DNA from: Spinellus fusiger
Taxonomy: Eukaryota > Mucoromycota > Mucoromycetes > Mucorales > Phycomycetaceae
Assembly (NCBI GenBank): GCA_025094145.1
Contig: JALLLS010000082.1
Span: 62,001-126,000, forward strand
Direction of reading: 5' to 3'
DNA: 64,000 nt
Numbering within the stretch: the first letter of the stretch is position 1; the number at the start of each line of letters is the position of its first letter. This document shows, in pieces, positions 24,518 through 37,000 of this stretch. Made by a program: the position numbers and the translations under genes. A model generated the notes under the pieces. The model had not been told where the DNA came from. It ran no database searches and was given only the letters and a program-made list of their open reading frames with translations.

Positions 24518-26193
24518 ATGCTGCTGTTGTTTCTTCTACTCTTCCCTGCACTGATTGCGTGTCATGAGAAACTCATTCCCTTCACAGATGCCAACATAAA
24601 ATACTTTGGACGATGGCGCATTACAGCTACAGATATACAGAGTGGCTGGCCAGGTGCCTACCTCAAAACAAATGTGAATGGGCCGAGTATTAAACTGAGA
24701 CTCAACCAGCCAACATCAGTCTATGTGCAGATTGACCAAGGCCCTATGCGAAGACTAGACGCGGTCTACAGTGGACATGTGCCTATAGAGCTGGAGATAG
24801 CCTCTGATCTGAGCCAAGGTCCTCACCAGCTGATGGTAGTGTCGACAGCCAACACCTCCATCTGCCTGGAATCCCTTGTTCTTGCCATAGCCGCTGCCAC
24901 AGCCCCTCCTCATTTGGCGTTTGAACTGGTGGAATTCGTAGGCCATGATCTTACACTAGGCATTGCTACCTCCCACTCCCTCATTACCAGCTTCCCGTGG
25001 CTTGTGTCTGATATGCTGTCGATTGAAAAGGCACAAATCGCCTATCCTGGCGCGTGGCTCATGGACCATGCACAGGCCCTTGGTATGGAATCCCAGTACT
25101 TTCGCTGGACCCCCTCGTTGGATGCCACAGAACACAACCAATGGGATTTCTCCAGTTATCTTCCCTCTGCAGTGGTGGTGCTGTTGGGCGAGAATGATCC
25201 CAACACGGACACTTACAGCCACCGTCTCGAAGGATTCCTTCTTGGTCTGCGCAAACACTATCCACACTGCGCCCTGCTTGTCCTGTCTGAACCACGCGGT
25301 CACCGGGTACGCCAATCGCAGACAGCTGTGTATGCCTTGAATGATCAGGGAGAACATGACATTTATTATGTGGATACAACAGGATGGGTGCAGGATGGCG
25401 CTGACTTTGTTGATCCTGTGAGTGCAGCTGTGTGTTGATGCGTTGTAACTTATACCTTTAGCAACACCTAAGTGACGTTGGCCACCAGCGGTTTGCAAGG
25501 AGACTGGCCCCTTGGCTACAGGCAAAGCTAACATGGCCACGTCAACCGTTTCCAGGCCCCTTCCCCAACCCCAATCTGCCGAGAGACTGGAATACCATGG
25601 ATATTGGCAATGAGCACTCGGTTGGGCTGCCTGGCTCTGTCTCATTTGACTCTGCTAATACATTCACACTGTGGGGGTCGGGTGCTGACATCAAAGACAC
25701 CCAGGATGCCTTTCGTTATGTATTCCAATCCTTGTCAGGCGATGGGTCTATTGCCACCGTCATTGGCTCTCATTCTGCATTTGCATCCTGCGCAAAGGCA
25801 GGTCTTATGATACGTGAGCATCTCTCACTGGGCTCACCTCACGTGATGCTTGGCATCTCACCTGCAGACGGTCTTCTGCTACAAACACGTCACACGAATC
25901 TATCTCCCAGCCAACTCATTCGTAAAGCACGTGGGTCTCCTCCCTATCACTTTCGTCTTACTCGGAGTGATGATGTCTATGTAGCAGAGACACGACAGAC
26001 AGCAGATATGGCGTGGGATATGTTTGCCAATATTACACTTCCTATGGCAAGAGATATTTATGTTGGACTAGCTGTGACTAGCTGTGATCCCTCTGTAGTA
26101 AGTGTGGCTAAATTTGGAGAAGTTCATCTGAGAGGAGGTGTAGGCAGTGGTGTGTACCAAGTGGCATCTCCTCGTCTTTTTCATCAATTATAA
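24518..26193 (+). CDS. Secreted SGNH-hydrolase-like (CE2-type) protein with altered nucleophile
   Basis: My model has two exons, 24518-25417 and 25462-26193, giving 543 aa. A clear signal peptide opens it (MLLLFLLLFPALIAC). A jelly-roll N-terminal domain follows (FGRWR, GWPGAYLKTNVNG), as in CE2 acetylxylan esterases. The SGNH-like domain has VVVLLGENDPN for block III and SDVGHQRFA for the C-terminal Asp-x-x-His block, which is just after the intron. At block I, where GDS is expected, the sequence is EFVGHDLTLG, so the nucleophilic serine is missing. The C-terminal third (about residues 370-543, from SFDSANTFTLWGSG) looks like a beta-sandwich of the DUF1349/concanavalin type, probably for sugar binding. 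By family this would be a secreted carbohydrate de-acetylase; the missing Ser suggests a binding protein or a changed mechanism. Confidence 0.8.
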
Positions 26194-26465
26194 ACTAGCC
26201 CTGCTGAATGTTATGGCTGATGTCAGTATGAGTGGTACTCTGTGAACCTTGTCTCTTTTGTTTTTGTTTTTGTTTTCAAGGGAGGAAATAGGAAAAGGAG
26301 AGAAAGCGAGGGATTTTATTTGCTATTGTACTTTAACTGTAGAGTCAACTCCACAGAAAGACAGGACTTACTTATATAGGCAGAAAAAAGGTAGATGAAT
26401 AAATACAAGGGGGACGAGGAGTGGAATATTAGAAGATCATAATAGATTTCTTGTCTCCCATCTTT

Positions 26466-27495
26466 TTAAGCATTGTGAGCCCATTCAACAAGGCTTGCTG
26501 GACTAGCCAATGTCAGTGAGTAATTGAGAAAGTTAAGAAACTCAATCTCCATACAGTAGATGCTATAACGATTGTCGTGGCAGGTGCCTTGTAAGGAAGG
26601 AGTTGGGCTGCTGGTATTTTCAGTGGCAATGATGGCAGGGACAGCCCTTTCTACTTTCGGAGATGGGGATGGGGATGAAGATGGGGATTGGGATGGGGAT
26701 GGGAAATAGTGATAATCAGACAGGTAGTTTGGTGAGGTGGGTGGTGTGGGTGGCAATGTATAAGTGGTTAGAGGAGGGAGTGTACGGTCATTTAGTATGG
26801 ATGAGATGGGAACAGATGAAGATCGACAGGGAGAGATGTTGGAGTGTAAAAATTCATTTGTAATGGGCACTAATCTGGTACTAACAATTAAGCATAGATT
26901 TGAGTGCATGTATTTTGCTGCCATCATATAAGCAACAATAATAAGACGCTGGCTACAACTGGAACTCCCTTTAACGTAATTGTATTTCTGAATAATAGAT
27001 GAGTTTGGTGAGACATAAAATATAACTTACTTGTTTTAGCCGTTCGATATAATTTACGGCAATTAATAAGGTGGTGCTTGGACAGGGCGTAGGAGTTGCA
27101 GCAGAACTACGGCAAAAGAGCCGAAGTGCCTCATTGACAGAAGATGCCTGTATTCCTGTAGAAGTCACGAGGCGTTTGATCACATCCACCAGATCAAGTG
27201 TATTCTGCTCTGTTGCATTGGACTCCCATACATGTGTAATGTAGTGGGCAATATGTTCTATGACAGATAGTCAGTCAATATCAGCTATATCCTTTTGTTT
27301 ACCTATACATCTTTGAGATAACTTTCGTTGGTCATTTAGGCGAATGGCCTGAAGAATGAGTCTTGCTTGGTTACAGTCAGGACTATAAGCAGTCTTGCAT
27401 CGTTGAGTGGTGTCGGTGGTGTCTAATGACCGACTGTAATGCTTAGTATGGTGTGTGGGGGTCTTTTTATTAGGAAGATAGACTCTTTCTTTCAT
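26466..27495 (-). CDS. Pho80/Pcl-like cyclin
   Basis: My model on the minus strand has exons 27303-27495, 27031-27257 and 26466-26987, giving 313 aa, with phases 1 and 0 matching. Helices of a Pho80-type cyclin box read in order: EHIAHYITHVW, then LIAVNYIERLKQ joined to KYNYVKGSS across intron 2, then RLIIVAYMMAAKYMH, and at the end YCMEIEFLNFLNYSL. The match to the Y-I-x-R-L and M-E-x-x-F-L-x-x-L signatures is good. Between the third and last block lies an insert of about 80 residues rich in Pro and Ser (PPTPPTSPN and SPSQSPSSSPSPSP). By family it would activate a Pho85-like kinase in phosphate or nutrient signalling. The start at 27495 is chosen because the frame upstream has no ATG. Confidence 0.8.
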
Positions 27496-29034
27496 AGTTA
27501 CGATGAAAAAGAAAAGATAAACAATAAACAATGATTCAACAATTTAAATATAAATATAAATAAATATAAATAAATATAAATAAACAACCGGTTTTATAGA
27601 GAGAATGTCAATCTCCTTGCATGAACGTGGTACGAGCTTTAGGTACCATTTTTGTTTATTGCCTCGGCTAATTACATCGTCCGGCTAATTGAAATAGGTC
27701 TACCTTCAATTCTCCCAAGTGTTTGCCATTCTTTGTCTATTCTTTATTCCAAACCCTGTCTGTCTATCCTTATTTGTTCATAGCACCTGTTGTTCTTGAT
27801 TAATTGGAGGCGGATAAAGAAACAAGACACGGCCCGGACTATTAACCGAAGTAAAGAGTATTATACACTAAGATATTACGACTAACTTAGCATCAGGTAA
27901 AGATATAGGTATAAGTATATTGAATAGAAAAATAAACTTGTTCCGAGAATGTCTCCTAATAAAATAATTTGTCATACTACTAATGCTTATCCAATAGTTT
28001 ATCAGAGAATAGATATTTTTGTCTTGTTACATGTTTTTTCCCTCGGAGGAAGCTTAATATATTCTATTGTATTACAGATAGACCATTGATTAGCATAATA
28101 GATTGCTTTGCTTTGATCATTTAACCTCAGACATACTATACCGTGATTCTAATTAAGATCGTATCTCTCATAATTCTATAGTTTGGTAATTCTGTAGCAA
28201 ATACAAAGGTTTATTCCTTTATTAAGGAATCGGATAAAGGAGGTAGTTGTTTATGTTTTTGTTCTCTCTGAGCTTGGTTTAAAATAAAAAGTTTTTATTG
28301 GTGCGTATTTTATAGTCGCCTTAAACATAAACTATTGATCCTATTCTTCTAATGAAAGATGGTCAAAGCGTGTTTTTTATTGTTTTTTTATTGTTTTCAT
28401 ATTGAATGCTGTTAAAAGCAACATTATTATTAATCCTATTATTATTTTTATTATTTGTCTGTATAAAATATCAGTAGGATAATAGAGTACTAAAGCAAAA
28501 GAAAATGTTTAATATACAATAATATTTACACTTGAATAAATACGACTTGTAATTTAAGACACAAAACAGGTGTCATTTGGATAGTATTACTATAATAAGC
28601 CACTAAGTTTGATTCTTTAAGGATGACTGATATATTTATATTCATCTTGTTACTAATACGTTTTCTTACTCACTCTTACGAATAACTATCAGTTATTTCT
28701 TATTTATTACTAATAAATATATTTATATTTATATTTATAACACTGGATAAGGAACAATAGAATGTATAAAATAAAATTTTAAATTTTTATGGAGAAACAA
28801 TATAGGCTATTACATTTTATCTATGTTATTTACAAAAAGTAATATTCCATTCGCTTGTCGCATCTACATATATATTGTATTATAAACTTTTATGAAACAC
28901 AGCCTTTTTTTTTTTGGAAATAGTATAGAAAGACATGTTTGTATATATTTGTAAAAATATATAAATAAATACAGTCTCGATCACGAAGGTGAGGTATTAT
29001 CAAGTTTATTAAACCTTTTTACACTATAATAATA
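27496..29034. other. AT-rich spacer, no gene seen
   Basis: It contains short AAATATAAAT repeats at 27545-27585. Frames are closed throughout. It may hold the cyclin promoter at its left end. Confidence 0.6.
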
Positions 29035-30379
29035 CACTCTTTCCGGAAATTATTGGTGCGAAAATAAAAATGAATTTGGTGCACAAATGGAATGCACCAA
29101 GTGCACCAAATAAGTGAATTTATTATAAACATATTCTTTCTAAACAATCGTCAAATCTGGACTGGGAATATCTACAGAATCCTTGCAAGACACTGAACAG
29201 TACTTTATTACAAAGAATCTGAGATCGTTGAGGATAATGTTTCCTCATCTAAAAGAGCTTTTTTTGAGTCTACTCTTTACAACTGATCAGAACTGCTCAA
29301 TGTGATTAAGCTCAGGTGAATAAGGTGGACGATAGACACAGCCATATCCTCTACCCTTAATGTAAGGCTGAATATCTCTGTTTTTATGGATAGGAGCATT
29401 GTCCATGATCAAATATAGTCCCACCCTTACCTTTTTGACTCTGAATGGGACCACTTGCTGCTATTCTATTCTTCAAAGCTGCTTCGTCAATGAAAACGCA
29501 GTTGCTCAAAAAAATCAATGTCGGATTCCTGCCAACGAGTAACTCAGTTGTACCTTTCTTTAATCTTTTTGGGACTGTTTCACTCTACTAAATGGAAATG
29601 AGCTCTCTTGAGTGTGAAATAACATTTCTTGGTAGGGAAGTCATGCAAAGTATATTTCTTGATTTCAAGACTCATAAACTGGACATTTAATTGCTCTATC
29701 ATTTCCTCCAGGACACTATCTGGCTTTTCGTCTACCATGTCAACCACAAAATCCTTGTGTTCTTTGCAAAGTTTAGGTGGTCTTCCAGCCAAATTACTAT
29801 TGGAACTACCACTATCTTTCCTGTGAGGTAAGTCATCCTTATTTAAACTTTCTGTTCCTTTTTTGAACCAGTTTTGACCAGTGCTAGGAGATATATTGAC
29901 CTTTTTGCAAGCAGCATAAGCACTAAGTTGCTTCTCATACACCCAATAAGAAAAGCCTATCCTTATCCTCTTTTCTTTTTATATGAACAATGACTCGCTT
30001 TTTAAATCTGTTCATTTTTGATAATGCTATCATCTTCTAATTTGTCAAGTTTTTTGTCCTTGATCTGCTTTTCTGGAGGCCTCAGTTCCATGTAGTGTCT
30101 AAAGTTTGTGGCGTTGTGCAGCGGGGATTGCTATTGTCCACTTCTATATCTAGAACAGCGACTGAACCCCACCTCTTCTTTGTAAAGATTTCCACTTCTA
30201 TCTTCGTAAATAAATTAATCCATATTCAATGTTGAATGGTTATTTTATTTTTATTTTATTTTAAAAAAAAATTAGTATAAAAGTGCACCAATTTTCACAA
30301 CTATTTGTGCATCAAATTCATTTTTATTTTTGCACCAAATTCATTTTACGCTGTGCACCAATAATTTCCGGAAAGAGTG
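29035..30379 (-). mobile_element. Tc1/mariner-IS630 transposon with intact ends, dead transposase
   Basis: The ends are inverted repeats beginning CACTCTTTCCGGAAATTATT (29035) and its complement ending at 30379, each flanked by TA (29033-29034 and 30380-30381), the expected target duplication. Subterminal copies of GTGCACCAA/TTGGTGCAC motifs occur at both ends. On the minus strand the transposase starts near 29942 with a helix-turn-helix (SAYAACKKVNISPSTGQNW), a GRPPKL linker and FIDEAALKN with the first Asp near 29500. A deletion follows, then MDNAPIHKNRD with the second Asp and YSPELNHIEQF with the Glu, 34 residues apart (DD34E). The usual Trp after IEQF is a TGA stop. Frames also shift, so it is non-autonomous now. 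Confidence 0.88.
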
Positions 30380-32245
30380 TACTCTATCATGCGGGTGTAA
30401 CCTATTTATTCTATTTTGCCTTGTCTTTCTATATTCGGTCCATTCCATTTATTAATCTCTCTAAAGTAAAATTCTGTTTATTGAAATATTAAGTTAGACT
30501 GCTTGTGTATTGTAGTATTATAGAAAGTAATCCAACTCAGTACTTGATGATTATAGCCTATCGTGATTTGGATTTAGGATCAGACAAGAATAAATCTTCC
30601 GGGATTGATATTATGATATTCTAAATACTTCACTCTTGATAGGTTTGACCGAAGCTAGCAACTTAAACCCTATAAACATTATCCGAATCAGAGAATATAT
30701 CAACTGGTCCCACCGTACCCAGTCCATTTATTATTATTATTATATACCAATGAAAGGTTATTCAAGATAAAAAGATGATATACATGTAACTAATCGTCGT
30801 TATTATCATTTATTCAATCGCCTCAACTAGACAAAAGAAGTAACACGGTAAGTATCTCTTCCGAAGCATAATGAAATCAGATTGAAGCAATTCTAAGGAG
30901 ACAAAATAGCAGTTGAAAGTCCTGTCTCTTATTAAGCTACTGTAGATAGCTGAAGGAAAGATAGATCAGTACGCTATGGCGCCATTTGTTAATTAAAACA
31001 TCTAATATAAGAGAGTATCAATTATAAACAAAAAACAAAAAACAAAAACAAAGCTCATGTAAAATAATAATAATTGAATACTTAAAGAAATGAAATGGAT
31101 AACCAAACGCATATATGCCTAACTAATTTCCAAGACTTATGGGCTGCCTGTCCTTTGCTATTTTTTCATATCATTAAATAGTTGTGTTGTGACTCTCTAA
31201 GGTAGTAGTGAAAGAGTTTCCATGTGCTTTTACAAATAAATGGTAGTGCATCACCCTTCTATAGAGTTTATTTTTATTTTTATTTAAAGAGAAAAAGAAA
31301 GATAATGGATAGTTAATGTTCAGAATAAAAAATATCAACAAAGCAAAAGAATAATTGAGTTTATTCATGAGTAATTAGCCACTCATTGCTACTGTATAAA
31401 TAGTCTGCACCGGAAATAGTAAGTGAGCCAGAATCAAGCAACCAATAGGTATTGAACAAATACTGAAATAGTCAATGGATAAAACGGATCTTATAGCGCA
31501 CTCCATTGATGTTTATGATAAACATATCAGAAAACCCAAGCATAGTTTTCTATTACTTGATTCTATTTATATTCTTTAAGATAATATATGTTGTCTTGAT
31601 CTATATGTTCTATGCATCACAAACCCTATTATCATCTACATACCACTTAAGGAATTATTAACAAGAAAAAAAAGAAAGTATCCAGATCAACTATTAAGTA
31701 CCGCGATCATTTATCCGTGATACTGGTATTTTCAACCTTGTATTGTAAGACAAGACATGTTCCAACAGAGGATCAATTCAAATTAAGCTTCTCACAAATA
31801 GGCTTCTGAGCTTTCTTTAGTTTTTTAAAAGTCTGATTTGTAAAATAAATATAAAAGGGAAAAGAGTAAAGGGGGGGAATGATAGATACCGCTTATAAAT
31901 AGCATTCGGCAATATAGTAAGAAAATGCCCATTATGAATAACCCTAATATTATTTTCCAAAGTAAATTAGCATAATGGTTGCAATCCATAAAAGATCAAT
32001 AGTCTTGCCTGACCCTCGACCAAGATAAATACTGACTCTATAGACACTTAAAACGAATATTATTACAATGAGTGCACCCATTTGCATTTAACTATTATCG
32101 ACTAATATCAAACATCAACTACTATTATCAAATCTACTTCTTATCCTTAAATCCATTTTCTTTATGCATAGTAATAATAAGAACAGATGACTCAACTATG
32201 TTTTCAACTACTAGACTCTGGCATCTAAAATAGATGTACTCTTCT
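30380..32245. other. AT-rich spacer, no gene seen
   Basis: No protein-like frame is seen. An (ATT)n run lies at 30727-30745 and a T-rich run at 31263-31287. Confidence 0.6.
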
Positions 32246-33675
32246 TCACTCCATTTTGCACTCTATCTCTTGCTCAGTATCAAAAACTATCTCTCTACTA
32301 TGCATTGAAGATTCTTGTGCTCTAAGTACTCGCTCACCCGAAGCAAAAATATGTCTTGCTATCCCACTTGTATCAAAACAAATAGTGTCTACAGCATTAA
32401 TAGCTGATCCAATCGTCTTTTCTGCAATGTAACCAGCATCTTCTCCGTATTTCTTATGGATAATATGGACAATACTATCTCTGGAGAAACTCATAATGGC
32501 ATTGGTGGCCACAGCTGCACCTCCCACCACATGGGCGGCTGCTCGAAAAGTGGAGACGCCAAAATGACGTGAGGCCTGAGACACTGGATCGTGGGTCTGT
32601 TCTGTCTGGGACTGGCTTAGCGAGCTCAGGCCTAGCATTGTGGCTGACACGGCCTTGTCCATTAATGTCATACTGGCTGCACACACACACACACACAAAG
32701 AGAGAGAGAGAGAGAGATTCATAAAGATAAGTTGACTGTGTAATTCCACAACTTGCCTTTGCATACAACTTGGGTTGCGTTTGAAACAGAATCCAATATG
32801 TATCGATCTCTTTCTGATAATCGAAGAGGTGTTTCTGAAGGTTCAATGCATGTGTCTATCATCTGTCCTCCACTATAATGGCATGAGCTTCATTGGTTAT
32901 TTAAGGCTTATTACTTTCGAATACCCTTGGCTAATAGATTGCCAGCAACAATGAGTGTTTGTGCTAGCCAGTCTGAGCCACTGAGAATGGCGTCACTGGA
33001 TTGATGAAGTATTCGTACTCTTTGCATGTTGGAGAGGTCTTCTCTCTGTAGTGCAATGCGTCTCATCATTACATGTAGTATTGAATCTTATATTTACCTG
33101 TGAATAATTTTCATTTGTGTTATCATAGATAGAGTGAGTAATGTTTGAGTTTCTTTCCTGGTAATTCTCCCTATCAGAAGAGTGATTTTCTCCTATGTTT
33201 TGATCATAGAGTATTGGATCCATCACTGGATAGGAAACTAGCACATGGTCTACTGTTTCACTGGTGATAAGAGATTTGAGATCCTCTCTCAAAGAAGTGG
33301 CAATTGCTCTATCAGATCCACTAAAGAAGAGTGGTATTGGTATCGAAATAGGCTTCTCTCTCTTTCTTTCTCTTCTTAACTGACATCTCCATTTTACCTG
33401 AAATCAAGATACCAAACCCCACCTAGGGTGTGTGGAGATACCAACACATCCCCTTCTTGGAACCATGTCTTGGTACTAGAGTTTAGATCCATGGAGGCAA
33501 TCTCGGTAGGATTATTGGTCTCCATAATCTTTAGCATAATGCACTGATGTGGTTTATGCTGAGGAGAAATATACACTTCTAAATAGCCTTGCTTTGGCTG
33601 AGATAACTGCTCATTATGATAGTTCTGTATGGATATAGTATCTACAATATAAGAGGGATTTGGTAGATAATGCAT
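32246..33675 (-). CDS. Senescence/spartin-domain protein
   Basis: My model on the minus strand has exons 33398-33675, 33098-33359, 32915-33045, 32757-32872 and 32246-32676, giving 405 aa, with all phases matching. The C-terminal half fits the plant-senescence/spartin domain: an amphipathic run SDWLAQTLIVAGNLLAKGI, then the Gly/Ala-rich FRAAAHVVGGAAVATNAI and YGEDAGYIAEKTIGSAINA. By family such proteins bind lipid droplets or membranes and help lipid turnover. The N-terminal region has a beta-rich block ending in LVSPHTLGGVWYLDF. Intron 4 has an unusual GC donor (AAAG/GCAAGT) and a TG-rich tract before its acceptor. The first exon start at 33675 is the first ATG in frame. Next to it, 361 bp upstream, ends the Mio gene on the same strand. 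Confidence 0.78.
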
Positions 33676-34035
33676 TGATGAGCAACAGAAGATACTACTG
33701 GTATGGTTAATAGTAATAGAGAGAGAGAGAGAAAGAAACAAAGGAGAGCCTTAAGATGCCCCTCTTCACTCTTTTTATTTCCCTTGAGAAAGACTGGATT
33801 CAATACCCGATGCATGGAGAAGCAATAGAGAACAATGTGCTATGATGTTTTCATGTTAATTATCTATGCATTGTCACTGTGAACATTCAATAGTATATTG
33901 GCACGATCCATTTAAAGAGAATAATAGTGTCTATTGATAATATAATAAAAGAGGACTATCTGTGGTTTATAAAGACGTATATCTCTTCTTCATTGCAATA
34001 GAGTAAAACAAGGCCAAGGACATCAGGTGTTGTTT

Positions 34036-37000
34036 TTATGGCTCAAATTGACATTGACATGTGCAATTGCTAACAGGGCATACATTATGCTTTTGGAACC
34101 ATGTATCTATATGTAAAGCATGGCCACCATGCCTACAGGTTTGACACCATGTAAACCAAAGATCAAACCCTGCAGGATCCACTGTAATGATATATAGGAG
34201 TCAAAAGATGTGCTCAATTGATACTTACGTTCTTCATTCATGAGCTTACCATTATGTGAATTATTTGCAGCTATTGCTTGTCGCAGGGGATCAATAGGTG
34301 TTCCCATGTGAAGCAGGCACAATGCACAACGAGGCAACAGTTTTCGACAGCTTGGGCATACAGTAGACTAATGCTATGTTAATCCTTATATTCATCCATT
34401 CTCTTCTTTTTCTTCTTTGACTACCTTTTGCTTTCCAGAGATACGACCACCAGAAGCAGGAGACACATTAGTCTGTACGTTCATTCTTTTTCCCTCTCTA
34501 TTCCTGACATTTTGTATCAATAGACTATGGCCCAAGGACTGAGCACAAAAAGTACATCGTACGTAGACTTGTGGAGGAGCAATGTCGCTAGAGTTCATAT
34601 ATTTGCCACGTTCAATATCGAATTTTGCTCGTGGATGCCACAACTGCCAACGATCAAGTAAAGTTCGATAACTACATAGCGTTATGGTATGAACACAGAC
34701 ATGGTATCAACTCACCTCTCAACCCAGTCTTCTACGCGCTTATCTTTGAACCGTCGAGGAACAACAAAGCTCATGACAAGACTAGCCGTTTGGACATCTC
34801 CGTAATAGTCTAATGCCTGTTCAAGCAAATCAACACCACGGCTGGTAAGTCCAGTCACCACTACGCCTTCTACATCTCCAGATTGGACAAGTTGTTCTAC
34901 TGTTTTGTTCAAATAAGCCTGCATCTAATGTACAAAAGTGAAAGCATCAGTCATAGGGTGGTATTGTTATGTTATGTTATGTTATGTTATACAGGAGCTA
35001 TGGTCCTATGGATCAACAGGCTTACCTTGTCATCGTCTAGAACACGCAGAGCAACTGCCATACGCTCGCTCAATGGTAATTCAGGTTCATCCAGGACACG
35101 CGACCAGTCATTGGAAGCAATGTATGCAAAGATGGCACGCAGGTAAGGTCGATCTACCATGTCAGCACTCAATGATTCACATAATTCTTGCCAGATGGGG
35201 TTCATCTGAGTAGCATTTGGCTGGTAACCAGCAAACACAGCTGACATGAGTTTGCGCTGTTGTTCTAAAGAAATAGAAGTAAGTCCAACCAGCAAACACT
35301 TTAGCCCACTTACCCTGTCGACCATTGTCCCTAGCATCACCGCGTGAACTGCCAAGAGCACTGATAGCACGTTCATGGAACCCATTGAAGAGAGCCCAGC
35401 CTGCTGCCTTGTCATACTCTCCATTGGCCTCCAGTCTATAAATGACAGTGAGAAAAGATCCACAGAGCGTCTAGTAGTGTGCAGGGAGGTGTATGTGTGT
35501 GTGTTCTTGAATGAACAACTCACTTACTGTACTAATTGGTTTTCGAATTCATTGGCAGTGAATCCAAATCCACACACGGCCAAAGCAAGTTTTCTTTGAG
35601 CAAGTCTGGCAGTAGGTGCAATGCCAAGTTCGTCCTTTGCCTCAATAGGAACCTCTTGCTTTTCTTCTTCTATGGAGGTATTGTTCTTGAGTCCCTTTGG
35701 AGAAAAGGTAGGACGTGTGTTCAGAAGAGCATGTCCTAGATGTGGAGTACTTGAAGGAGATGCCTTGCGTCCTTGAGCCCCTAATACATCTTATAAGAAA
35801 CCCTCAATGTTGACCAACTTTAATTACCTGGTCCCATCCAGATACCATAGACACCTTGAAAACTGTAATCGATGTTGCCTATTTGCGCTGATCCTTTTGA
35901 CATTTGTTCAGCTCCTTAAAAAAATAGAGAAAGAGAGAGAAATTAAGTCAACTGTAGAAGTGTCGTATCTACTTTACTGTCCATCCATGTCCAAAGGGCT
36001 TGTAGTTTACGATCTGATTTTATAATTTCTCTGTTCATTGCACACTGTCTCATAAGCACAAGTGAGTAAGTGGGGTCACCTACATTCATGGAATAGCCCA
36101 AGCCTACTCTTTTCCTCATAGCCACTGAGACATCTTGGGACAGTTCTTCTGATAAACTATATGTGTTACCAAGTCCAGCTTGTGCGTGCATCTCCTCACT
36201 AGATCCATCAGTCTTTCTGCTTTGGCCGTAGATACCATCTACAAACTTACCTAGACAAATCCCCAAACGTGTTGATCTTAAGTTTAGACAGCTTCTTTGT
36301 TGCTTCATTCACACCAGACAAGGGAGAGGTATTACAGTACACTAATCCACTCTCTTTGGCAATGGCCATACCACCTGTAGGCTGCCATGCCATTTTCAAG
36401 GCTTCTTGCCAATAAATAGTTTCAAATTGGCCTTCTTTGTTCATGGCCAGCATTTTCTGAAATGCTCTTGGTGTAGAAATATGTTCAGGAGAAGGAATAA
36501 AGGCAAAGGAAGCCAAAGAACGTGTTCCTGGACTAGCTATAGATTCAAATCATCCACCCACCCACCCAGCATAGAGTCAATGCATGGAAACAATCAACAC
36601 AAAGACTACAACACATACTTTTTCGTGTCTTCCATAGCACAGGCACACTCAAAGTATCGTCATTCAAAGCAACCAAATTTTGTAGGCTTTGGGGTGCTAT
36701 TGTTGCTGTAGGACGAGTTGAGCGTAGAGGAGCTGTACTGGTTGTGTAATTTAAATCCAAAGAAGTAGAAGCAGCATGGGTTTGTGTTTTTGAAAACATA
36801 ACAGACTGGAGAGAGCTTGTTTCTTGCAAATCACACACTTGGACATTGTTAGCATCTTTGGAGAGAATAGCTAAGAATCCCTGTCGTGTAGGTGAGAACT
36901 GCATTCGAGAGATGAAGTTCTTTACACCATTTTCAGGATGGAGGGTTAGGACGTGTGTCAAGAGTCAAGGCAAGATATTAATTTACACTTTGTTGCTATT

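Noticed and set aside
24956..25645. Long minus-strand frame opposite the esterase-like gene
   Set aside because: Shadow of a GC-richer coding region; the plus-strand frame has the signal peptide, domains and splice logic.
36201..36250. Very short 12-nt intron (GTAAGTTTGTAG) in Mio
   Set aside because: Too short to splice and wrong phase. A 52-nt intron from the same donor to GATCTAG at 36199-36250 fits the phase and has a branch site.
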